From NCBI GenBank assembly GCA_009925955.1, contig RFPX01000039.1, positions 1 to 9,117 of the forward strand: DNA of 9,117 bases. The letters run 5' to 3'. The notes beneath the pieces were generated by a model. The model saw only the letters and a program-made list of their open reading frames with translations. It was not told the origin of the DNA and did no database searches. This stretch comes from Betaproteobacteria bacterium (lineage in GTDB: Bacteria > Pseudomonadota > Gammaproteobacteria > Burkholderiales > Burkholderiaceae_C). The position numbers and the translations under genes were made by a program. Below are positions 1 to 5,620 of the stretch, piece after piece; the first letter of the stretch is position 1, and every line of letters begins with the position of its first letter.

Positions 1-2
1 GC

Positions 3-872
3 GTGGCCGAGCGCACGGTGACCGAGCGCTCCGAGCCTGATCGCGGCATGCCCACGGAGGCCGCCGCCCCACCCGCTGCGCAGCCGGTGCGGCGCACCCC
101 CCGCCTGTGCCTGGCGCTGGGCGGCGGAGCCGCCCGGGGCTTTGCCCACATTGGGGTCATCCAGGTTCTGGAAGAGTCGGGGATCAAGCCGCATTGCGTG
201 GCGGGCACCTCGGCGGGAAGCTTGGTGGCCGCGCTGTATGCATCGGGCTTGAACGGGGCCGAACTGGCGCGTTTGGCGCTGCGCATGGACGAGTCGGCCA
301 TCACGGATTGGTCCTTCCCCGGGCGTGGCGTGATCCGTGGTGAGGCGCTGGCCCGCTATGTGCGCCAACAGACCCAAGGCCGCCTCATCGAACAGTTGCC
401 CATGCCCTTGGGCATCGTGGCCACCGACTTGGATTCGGGTCAGGGCGTGCTGTTTCGCCGGGGGGACTTGGGGCAAGCGGTGCGCGCTTCCAGTGCGGTT
501 CCGGCCGTTTTTCAGCCCGTGCGCATCGCCAACCGTGAGTACGTGGACGGCGGATTGGTATCCCCAGTTCCGGTGCGCTATGCCCGTGAAATGGGGGCCG
601 ACGTGATTGTGGCGGTCGACATCTCCACCGCGCCGGAGGGGCAGCCCACCAACGACCCCTTCAGCCTGCTGCTGCAGACGTTTTCCATCATGGGCAAGAG
701 CATCAACCAGTTTGAGTTGCGTGAGGCCGATGTCGTGCTTCGACCCGCCCTGGCGGGGGTGGGCAGTGCCGACTTCACCGCCCGCCAAAAGGCGATTCAG
801 GCCGGTCGACAAGCGGCCTTGGCCCAGCTGGGCGCCATACGCGAACGCCTGAAGGTGGCGGCAGCGCCCTAG
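3..872 (+). CDS. patatin-like phospholipase family protein (RssA-like)
   Basis: Predicted serine acyl hydrolase of the patatin / RssA group, which releases fatty acids from lipids using a Ser-Asp dyad. The 289-residue reading carries the whole patatin signature. The oxyanion-hole loop GGGAARG is at about residues 40-46, the nucleophile elbow GTSAGS has Ser70, and the catalytic Asp182 lies in a DGG motif. The SSAVPAVF stretch just before it (163-170) is also typical. The first ~33 residues are Pro/Ala-rich and low in complexity. The start is unsettled: GTG at 3 lies at the window edge, ATG at 48 is in frame, and the true start could be upstream, so the gene may be 5'-truncated here. No lipoprotein box or membrane segment is visible, so a cytoplasmic or peripheral location is inferred. 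The physiological substrate cannot be told from sequence. Family call is firm; start is not. Confidence 0.9.
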   Translation: MAERTVTERSEPDRGMPTEAAAPPAAQPVRRTPRLCLALGGGAARGFAHIGVIQVLEESGIKPHCVAGTSAGSLVAALYASGLNGAELARLALRMDESAITDWSFPGRGVIRGEALARYVRQQTQGRLIEQLPMPLGIVATDLDSGQGVLFRRGDLGQAVRASSAVPAVFQPVRIANREYVDGGLVSPVPVRYAREMGADVIVAVDISTAPEGQPTNDPFSLLLQTFSIMGKSINQFELREADVVLRPALAGVGSADFTARQKAIQAGRQAALAQLGAIRERLKVAAAP

Positions 873-877
873 GTCCA

Positions 878-908
878 CGCTGTCGCAAGGCCCCATGGTC
901 GCGCAGCG
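878..908 (+). other. possible stem-loop in the patatin/deacetylase gap
   Basis: CGCTG (878-882) pairs with CAGCG (904-908). After a bulged T883, CGC (884-886) pairs with GCG (901-903), leaving a 14-nt loop. It occupies most of the 62-bp gap between the patatin stop and the deacetylase start. No T-run follows, so it is not a standard intrinsic terminator. In G+C-rich DNA such pairing can arise by chance. Confidence 0.25.
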
Positions 909-934
909 CCGGCGTCCTTGGCAGACTGGCAGGT

Positions 935-1879
935 GTGAAAGCCTTCTACAGCGACCACTTCGTACTGCCACTGCCGGCGGGACACCGCTTCCCGATGCGC
1001 AAGTACAGCCTGCTGCGCGACCGCGTGCGCGACCGGTTGCCCGGCATTGCACTGCAGGAAGCGCCAGCAGCGCGCGACGGCGAGTTGGCCTTGGTGCACG
1101 ACCCCGTGTATGTGACGGCCGTGGCTGAAGGCCTGCTCTCGGCTGCCCAGCAGCGGGAGATCGGCTTTCCGTGGAGCCCAGCCATGGCCGAGCGCGCACG
1201 TCGCTCGGTGGGCGGCACCATTGCGGCCGCCCGTGCCGCCTTGCAGGAGGGGGTCAGCGCCCAACTGGCGGGCGGTACCCATCATGCCTATGCCGACAAG
1301 GGCAGCGGGTTCTGTGTGTTCAACGACGTGGCCGTGGCGGCGCGCCTGATGCAGGCCGAGTGGCACCGGCACCGCCCCGGCGCTTTGCTGCGGGTGCTGG
1401 TGATCGACTTGGATGTGCACCAGGGCAATGGCACGGCCTCCATCTTCGCCCGCGACGACACCGTCTACACGCTCAGCCTTCACGGCGCACGCAACTTCCC
1501 CTTTCGCAAGGAGCCCAGCGATCTGGATGTGGAACTGCCCGATGGCTGCGGCGACGAGGCCTACCTGGACGCGCTGGACCACGCCATGGGCCGTGTGTGG
1601 GCTGACCACGGGCAGGCCTTGCCGGGCCTGGTGTTCTTCGTGGCGGGCGCCGATCCGCATGAGGGCGACCGCTTGGGACGGCTCAAGCTGAGCCAGCAAG
1701 GCTTGGCCGAGCGCGACCGCCGGGTGTTGCAGGCCTGCGGCGAGCGGGGCATACCCGTGGCCGTGAGCATGGCGGGGGGCTATGGGCACGACATCGAGCG
1801 CACGGTGGACGTGCACCAGGAGACCTTGGCCCAGTGTTGGCAGCATTGGCAGCACTGGCAGGCCCGGAGCCCGCACTGA
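935..1879 (+). CDS. histone deacetylase family protein (zinc amidohydrolase)
   Basis: Bacterial member of the arginase/deacetylase fold family (HDAC, AcuC, acetylpolyamine amidohydrolase). These enzymes hydrolyse acyl-amide bonds with a catalytic Zn2+. At 314 residues it is full length, and every active-site element is present. The tandem catalytic histidines are His116-His117 (GGTHHA). The zinc ligands are Asp160 and His162 (DLDVHQGNGT) and Asp240 (GADPHEGDRLG). The transition-state Tyr283 is in a GGYG motif, and a GFCVFND stretch lies between the histidines and the first zinc ligands. GTG at 935 is chosen because it gives MKAFYSDHF, the N-terminus I expect for this group; its ribosome site is weak. 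The true substrate is unknown: with a thioesterase directly downstream, a small acylated metabolite or acyl-lysine is as likely as any histone-like protein. The C-terminus ends in a WQH repeat. Confidence 0.93.
   Translation: MKAFYSDHFVLPLPAGHRFPMRKYSLLRDRVRDRLPGIALQEAPAARDGELALVHDPVYVTAVAEGLLSAAQQREIGFPWSPAMAERARRSVGGTIAAARAALQEGVSAQLAGGTHHAYADKGSGFCVFNDVAVAARLMQAEWHRHRPGALLRVLVIDLDVHQGNGTASIFARDDTVYTLSLHGARNFPFRKEPSDLDVELPDGCGDEAYLDALDHAMGRVWADHGQALPGLVFFVAGADPHEGDRLGRLKLSQQGLAERDRRVLQACGERGIPVAVSMAGGYGHDIERTVDVHQETLAQCWQHWQHWQARSPH
1832..1861 (+). repeat. short imperfect 9-bp tandem repeat (Trp-Gln-His units)
   Basis: Three near-copies of a 9-base unit of the form TGGCAGCAY encode a Trp-Gln-His / Trp-Gln-His / Trp-Gln run near the end of the deacetylase-family gene. 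The reading frame is kept. It looks like a small slippage-type expansion of an amphipathic C-terminal tail, well past the catalytic Tyr283, so it is unlikely to affect activity. Confidence 0.5.
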
Positions 1880-1899
1880 TGGAACAATCGACCCCATGA
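1879..1899 (+). other. six-codon mini-ORF linking deacetylase stop and thioesterase start
   Basis: An ATG at 1879 shares its A with the TGA stop of the deacetylase gene (TGATG). It encodes M-E-Q-S-T-P, then stops with a TGA at 1897 that overlaps the thioesterase ATG at 1896 (ATGA). Both junctions are of the kind used for termination-reinitiation, so a ribosome could in principle step across the 16-bp gap. Whether it is translated is unknown, and chance is a fair alternative. Confidence 0.25.
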
Positions 1900-2342
1900 G
1901 CGCCCCCCGCCCCGCGGCTGAGCCCCGCAGTGCCTACCCCCATTTCGGCCGTATCAGCACCCGTTGGAGCGACAACGACGTCTACGGCCACGTCAACAAC
2001 GTCGTGTACTACAGCTGGTTCGACACCGCGGTGAACCGTTACTTGATCGAGTCCGGTGCCTTGGACATCGAGCAAGGCGCGGTGATTGGCCTGGTCGTGG
2101 AGACCCAGTGCCATTACTTCGCCCCCCTGGCGTTTCCACAGGATGTGGACGCCGGCATCCGCGTGGCCCATCGCGGCCGCAGCAGCGTGCGCTACGAGGT
2201 GGGCTTGTTTGGGGTAGGCCAAGACCGGTGTGCCGCCCGGGGCCACTTCATTCATGTGTACGTGGACCGCGCCACCCGCAGGCCGGTGGGCGAGCTGCCC
2301 CCGGAGCTGCGGGCCGCCTTGCGTTCTTTGGAGAGACCATGA
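1896..2342 (+). CDS. acyl-CoA thioesterase, 4HBT/YbgC-like hotdog fold
   Basis: Small hotdog-fold thioesterase of 148 residues, the usual size for the 4-hydroxybenzoyl-CoA thioesterase / YbgC group, which hydrolyses acyl-CoA to free acid and CoA in the cytoplasm. The diagnostic stretch is WSDNDVYGHVNN at residues 24-35. Asp28 aligns with the catalytic Asp of Pseudomonas 4-hydroxybenzoyl-CoA thioesterase, and the HVNN helix start follows; ETQCHYFAPL and SVRYEVGLF match later strands of the fold. ATG at 1896 is chosen because the open frame upstream (to 1782) reads as non-protein sequence and overlaps the deacetylase gene. The gene lies 16 bp after the deacetylase stop, and its own stop overlaps the nitroreductase start, so the three are probably co-transcribed and co-translated. 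The acyl chain preferred cannot be told. Confidence 0.9.
   Translation: MSAPRPAAEPRSAYPHFGRISTRWSDNDVYGHVNNVVYYSWFDTAVNRYLIESGALDIEQGAVIGLVVETQCHYFAPLAFPQDVDAGIRVAHRGRSSVRYEVGLFGVGQDRCAARGHFIHVYVDRATRRPVGELPPELRAALRSLERP
2330..2335 (+). promoter_or_regulatory. ribosome binding site of the nitroreductase gene
   Basis: GGAGAG lies inside the last codons of the thioesterase gene, 3 bases before the ATG at 2339. It fixes this start and indicates that the nitroreductase is translated by coupling with the thioesterase through the ATGA overlap. Confidence 0.7.
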
Positions 2343-3073
2343 CCACCGACTTCATTCCCGACCCACAACACCTGCCCGAGGTGACGGCCGCCACGACGCA
2401 GGCGGTGGAGGCGGCCATCGTTTCGCGCCGATCGGTGCGTGCCTACCGGCCGCTTCCCGTGCCGCGCGAGCTGATCGAGCGCATCCTGAACCTGGCGGCG
2501 CGGGCTCCCTCGGGCACCAACACCCAGCCCTGGAAAGTCACCGTGCTGACCGGTGCGTTCAAGGATGCGCTGAGTGACAAGATTCTGGCGGCCTACAACG
2601 ACCCCGCCGAGCGCGCCCAGCACACCGAGGCCTATGACTACTACCCGGCCCAGTGGGTGTCACCGTACATCGACCGTCGGCGCAAGATCGGCTGGGACAT
2701 GTACGGTCTTCTGGGGCTGACCAAGGACAACAAGGCCGGTATGCAGGAGCAGCACGCCCAGAACTACCGCTTCTTCGGCGCGCCCGTGGGCCTGATGTTC
2801 ACCATCGACCGTGTGATGGGCAAGGGCAGTTGGGTGGACTACGGCATGTTCCTTCAGACCCTGATGGTGGCCGCGCGCGCGCATGGCTTGGACACCTGTC
2901 CCCAAGCCGCCTTCAACCAGTTTCACCGCATCATCCTGCCGCACATCGGCGCAGGCCCTGATGAGGAGCTGATCTGCGGCATGGCCCTGGGCTACGCCGA
3001 CAACACCCCGCCGGTGGCGCAGCTCAAGACCGAGCGCGAACCGGCATCCGGGTTCACGCGTTTTTTGGAGTAA
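2339..3073 (+). CDS. nitroreductase family protein (FMN-dependent, PnbA/NfnB-like)
   Basis: Predicted FMN flavoprotein oxidoreductase of the nitroreductase fold, 244 residues. Family members use NAD(P)H to reduce nitroaromatics, quinones or flavins, usually as homodimers in the cytoplasm. The FMN-phosphate-binding SRRSVRAY is at residues 29-36, and the second FMN-contacting motif APSGTNTQPW is at 56-65. The C-terminal half carries GLDTCPQAAF and the GMALGYAD strand near the end. A middle segment rich in Tyr and Trp (YDYYPAQW, then WDMYGLLGL) is characteristic of the PnbA/NfnB-like branch. ATG at 2339 is supported by the GGAGAG site and the 4-bp overlap with the thioesterase stop. The natural substrate is unknown; the context hints at acyl or aromatic acid metabolism, but weakly. 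The last ~13 codons contain a terminator-like hairpin with a T6 run. Confidence 0.92.
   Translation: MTTDFIPDPQHLPEVTAATTQAVEAAIVSRRSVRAYRPLPVPRELIERILNLAARAPSGTNTQPWKVTVLTGAFKDALSDKILAAYNDPAERAQHTEAYDYYPAQWVSPYIDRRRKIGWDMYGLLGLTKDNKAGMQEQHAQNYRFFGAPVGLMFTIDRVMGKGSWVDYGMFLQTLMVAARAHGLDTCPQAAFNQFHRIILPHIGAGPDEELICGMALGYADNTPPVAQLKTEREPASGFTRFLE
3034..3066 (+). terminator. candidate intrinsic terminator inside the nitroreductase 3' end
   Basis: GAACCGG (3038-3044) pairs across a CAT loop with CCGGGTTC (3048-3055), giving seven base pairs with one bulged G. After a C/A mismatch, GCG (3034-3036) pairs with CGC (3057-3059). One G later comes a run of six T residues (3061-3066), the longest T run I see in this G+C-rich window. 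A hairpin followed by a U-tract is the classic Rho-independent form. It lies wholly in coding sequence, 5 to 40 bases before the stop ends at 3073, and just upstream of the antiporter gene. Efficiency is not predictable by eye because of the bulge and mismatch. Confidence 0.5.
3067..3070 (+). promoter_or_regulatory. possible ribosome binding site for the ATG at 3081
   Basis: GGAG overlaps the last sense codon of the nitroreductase and precedes the ATG at 3081 by 10 bases, a slightly long spacing. It is the main argument for the upstream antiporter start over the in-frame GTGs at 3153 and 3159. Confidence 0.4.
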
Positions 3074-3080
3074 GCACCCC

Positions 3081-4583
3081 ATGACACGTTGTTCTTTCCG
3101 TGTTGCGCAGACCCGTTGCAGCGGGTGGCAAGCCTCTCGCATCCTCGGTTCAGTGCCGGTGGCCAATGCCGGCAAGACGCGCTGGGAACGCTGGGCGGTG
3201 GCCTCGCTCATGGCACTGGGCATGGGCACGGCACAGGCGGCCGACATCGACGGCACCCAGCTGTCGGCGTGGTGGGGCCTGCCCTTTGCCGGGATGCTGC
3301 TGTCCATTGCCATCATGCCTTTGGCCATCCCGCACATCTGGCACCACCACTTCGGCAAGATTGCCGCAGCCTGGGCACTGGCCTTCTTGCTGCCCTTTGC
3401 GGCGGTGTTCGGTTTTGGAGCGGCCTCGGGCGCGGTGGTGCACGCGCTGTTGGCCGAGTACATCCCCTTCATTGCCTTGCTCACCGCCTTGTTCACGGCC
3501 GCCGGTGGCATTTACGTGCGGGGTAACTTGCATGGCAGCCCGATGACCAATGTGACCATCATGGGCGTGGGCGCGGTGCTGGCCAGCCTCATGGGCACGA
3601 CGGGTGCTTCCATGTTGCTCATCCGCCCCCTGATCCGCGCCAACGACAACCGGCGGCATGTGGCCCACGTGGTGGTGTTCTTCATCTTCATCGTCAGCAA
3701 CGCAGGCGGATCGCTCACCCCGCTGGGTGACCCGCCGCTGTTTCTGGGCTTCCTCAAGGGTGTGGACTTCTTCTGGACGGCCACCACCATCTTCCCGGAA
3801 ACGCTGTTCCTGGTGGGGTCGCTCCTGGCCGTGTTCTACGTGATTGACCGCTGGTACTACCAGCGCGAGGGCGTGCTGCCGGCAGACCCCACGCCGGACG
3901 ACGAACGCTTTGGCCTGGAGGGCGTCATCAATTTCCTGCCGCTGTTGGCGGTGGTGGTCCTGGTGTTGATGAGCGGGACCTGGAAGCCTGGGGTTTCGTT
4001 CAACATTGCGGGCACCGAGGTGGAACTGCAACAGATCGTGCGCGATGTGCTGCTGGTGGGGGTGGTGTTCGTGTCGCTGAAGATCACGCCAGCCGGTGTG
4101 CGGGAAAAGAACCAGTTTTCCTGGGCGCCGATGCAGGAAGTGGCCAAGCTGTTCATTGGTATCTTCCTCACGATGATCCCGGTGTTGGCCATGCTGCGCG
4201 CTGGCGAGGCGGGCGCCTTTGCCGCCGTGGCGCGCGCGGTCACGGGCCCCGATGGTCAGCCGCTGCCCTGGGCCTATTTCTGGTTCAGCGGTTTGCTGAG
4301 CTCCTTCTTGGACAACGCGCCCACCTATCTGGTGTTCTTCAACCTGGCCGGTGGCGACCCGGCGGTGCTGATGACCACCCTGAGCGCCACGCTGGCGGCG
4401 ATCTCCGCGGGTTCGGTGTTCATGGGCGCCAACACCTACATCGGCAATGCGCCGAACTTCATGGTCAAGGCCATCGCTGAAGACAGGGGCATCCGCATGC
4501 CCAGCTTCTTCGGCTACATGCTGTGGAGCGGCGCCGTGCTGATTCCGCTGTTTGTGGTCATGACGTTCATCTGGTTCCGTTGA
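3081..4583 (+). CDS. NhaD-like sodium:proton antiporter (IT superfamily)
   Basis: Inner-membrane secondary transporter of the ion-transporter (ArsB/NhaD/CitMHS) superfamily, expected to exchange Na+ for H+. It reads 500 residues with about 10-12 hydrophobic segments. Family landmarks are HIWHHHFGKIAA after the first helices, GTTGAS (172-177) followed by LLIRPLIRAND, the pore-type loop NAGGSLTPLGDPP with Asp217, and a second one, SFLDNAPTY, with Asp411. The two Asp-containing loops fit the inverted-repeat architecture of the superfamily. An Arg/Trp stretch and a hydrophobic run end in AQA-AD at residues 51-55, like a signal peptide or first helix. ATG at 3081 has a GGAG upstream, but residues 1-24 look unlike protein of this family. 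GTG at 3153 or 3159 would give a normal 27-29 residue signal. Citrate or another anion as substrate cannot be excluded. Confidence 0.87.
   Translation: MTRCSFRVAQTRCSGWQASRILGSVPVANAGKTRWERWAVASLMALGMGTAQAADIDGTQLSAWWGLPFAGMLLSIAIMPLAIPHIWHHHFGKIAAAWALAFLLPFAAVFGFGAASGAVVHALLAEYIPFIALLTALFTAAGGIYVRGNLHGSPMTNVTIMGVGAVLASLMGTTGASMLLIRPLIRANDNRRHVAHVVVFFIFIVSNAGGSLTPLGDPPLFLGFLKGVDFFWTATTIFPETLFLVGSLLAVFYVIDRWYYQREGVLPADPTPDDERFGLEGVINFLPLLAVVVLVLMSGTWKPGVSFNIAGTEVELQQIVRDVLLVGVVFVSLKITPAGVREKNQFSWAPMQEVAKLFIGIFLTMIPVLAMLRAGEAGAFAAVARAVTGPDGQPLPWAYFWFSGLLSSFLDNAPTYLVFFNLAGGDPAVLMTTLSATLAAISAGSVFMGANTYIGNAPNFMVKAIAEDRGIRMPSFFGYMLWSGAVLIPLFVVMTFIWFR
3111..3126 (+). other. small hairpin in the antiporter leader / extreme 5' region
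   Basis: ACCCG (3111-3115) pairs perfectly with CGGGT (3122-3126), with a T-G wobble able to extend the stem over a 4-base loop. If the antiporter starts at 3153 or 3159, this lies in the untranslated leader between the candidate terminator and the start; if it starts at 3081, it is coding. A role is unproven. Confidence 0.25.
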
Positions 4584-4584
4584 A

Positions 4585-4589
4585 AAGGA
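4585..4589 (+). promoter_or_regulatory. ribosome binding site of the hydroxyacid dehydrogenase gene
   Basis: AAGGA begins one base after the antiporter stop and ends 7 bases before the ATG at 4597, ideal spacing. It confirms that start and fits co-transcription with the antiporter. Confidence 0.75.
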
Positions 4590-4596
4590 TGGTTCG

Positions 4597-5595
4597 ATGA
4601 GTAAGCCCAAACTGCTGGTGGCCCGGCGCGTGTTTGATGAAACCCTGCTGGCCCTGCGCGAGCACTTCGAGGTGGAAGACAACCCGGCCGACACGGTGTG
4701 GACGCCTGCGGAGCTGGTGCAGCGCCTGCAGGGCAAGGATGCCGCCTTCATCACGGGCAGTGAGCGCATCGACGCGGCGCTGCTGGCGGCTTGCCCGCAG
4801 CTCAGGATGGTGGCCACCATGTTCGTCGGCTACAACAACATCGATGTGCCCGCCTGCAGCGCCGCGGGTGTGCTGGCCAGCTATTCGCCCGAGGTGCTCA
4901 CCGAAACCACCGCCGATATGGGCTTCATGTTGATGATGGCCGCGGCGCGCCGGCTGTCCGAAAGCGAACACTTCTTGCGCAGCGGCCGGTGGGACCGCTG
5001 GACGATCGATCTGCTGGCAGGCTTTGATGTGCACGGCAGCACCTTGGGCATTTTGGGCATGGGCCGCATTGGTCAGGCCATTGCCAGGCGTGGCGTGCAC
5101 GGCTTTGGCATGAAGGTGGTCTATCACAATCGCTCACGCCTGGATGCCGCCACCGAGGCTGAATTGGGCGGCGCCCGCTGGGTGGAGAAGGAGGCGCTGT
5201 TGCGCACCTGCGACCATCTGATGATCGTCGTGCCGTACTCCGCGCAGACGCACCACGCCATTGGGGCAGCCGAGTTGGCCCTGATGAAGCCCACGGCCAC
5301 CCTGACCAACATCGCCCGCGGCGGGGTGGTGGATGACGCCGCCTTGGCGGTGGCCCTGAAGAACCGGGTGATTGCCGCGGCTGGCCTGGATGTGTACGAG
5401 GGCGAACCTCAAGTGCACCCGGGCCTGCTGGAAGTACCCAACGTGGTGCTGGCGCCGCACATCGGCAGTGCCACCTTGGCCACGCGGCGGGCCATGGCCG
5501 GCTTGGCGGCCGCCAACCTGGTAGAGGCCTTTGCCGGCCGCAAGCCGCCCACGCCCATCAACGGGGAATTGTGGCCCCAGTGGCTCAGCCGATGA
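4597..5595 (+). CDS. D-2-hydroxyacid dehydrogenase (GhrB-like glyoxylate/hydroxypyruvate reductase)
   Basis: NAD(P)H-dependent D-isomer-specific 2-hydroxyacid dehydrogenase of 332 residues, close in layout to E. coli GhrB (glyoxylate / hydroxypyruvate / 2-ketogluconate reductase). The dinucleotide-binding loop is Gly154-x-Gly156-x-x-Gly159 in LGILGMGRIG. The catalytic triad is Arg241 (NIARGG), Glu270 (GEP) and His288 (PHIGSAT), with the family's usual spacing of 29 and 18 residues. At the end of the second Rossmann strand the sequence is NRSR (178-181) rather than an acidic residue, which in this family points to NADPH. VGYNNIDV and VLTETTADMGF match the substrate-domain hinge. The start is fixed by an AAGGA site. 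It lies 13 bp after the antiporter and 25 bp before rmuC. Which 2-ketoacid is reduced in the cell is not shown. Confidence 0.93.
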   Translation: MSKPKLLVARRVFDETLLALREHFEVEDNPADTVWTPAELVQRLQGKDAAFITGSERIDAALLAACPQLRMVATMFVGYNNIDVPACSAAGVLASYSPEVLTETTADMGFMLMMAAARRLSESEHFLRSGRWDRWTIDLLAGFDVHGSTLGILGMGRIGQAIARRGVHGFGMKVVYHNRSRLDAATEAELGGARWVEKEALLRTCDHLMIVVPYSAQTHHAIGAAELALMKPTATLTNIARGGVVDDAALAVALKNRVIAAAGLDVYEGEPQVHPGLLEVPNVVLAPHIGSATLATRRAMAGLAAANLVEAFAGRKPPTPINGELWPQWLSR

Positions 5596-5598
5596 GCC
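5582..5598 (+). other. hairpin across the dehydrogenase stop codon, ahead of rmuC
   Basis: GGCTCA (5582-5587) and TGAGCC (5593-5598) form a perfect 6-bp stem with a 5-base loop, the stop TGA lying in its 3' arm. An alternative pairing of CAGCC (5586-5590) with GGCTG (5602-5606) overlaps it. No T-run follows, so it is not a standard terminator, but it sits 22 bases before the rmuC ATG and could affect initiation. Confidence 0.3.
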
Positions 5599-5620
5599 TG
5601 GGCTGCGGGAAGCTGGCGGC

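Noticed and set aside
1782..1895. Upstream extension of the thioesterase frame
   Set aside because: It overlaps the deacetylase 3' end and reads as Arg/Ser/Thr-rich non-family sequence; the hotdog domain begins shortly after ATG 1896.
869..1897. 342-codon open frame on the - strand opposite the deacetylase gene
   Set aside because: It covers the deacetylase gene exactly and has low-complexity His/Ala/Gln composition; the + strand holds a complete zinc active site.
3150..4820. Very long open frame (556 codons) on the - strand opposite the antiporter
   Set aside because: Its translation is His/Arg/Gln/Gly-rich with no family motif, as expected from the antisense of a hydrophobic gene in G+C-rich DNA; the + strand has clear antiporter motifs.
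5531..5620. Upstream extension of the rmuC frame into the dehydrogenase gene
   Set aside because: It would place 30 foreign residues ahead of the membrane anchor and overlap the dehydrogenase; ATG 5621 fits better.
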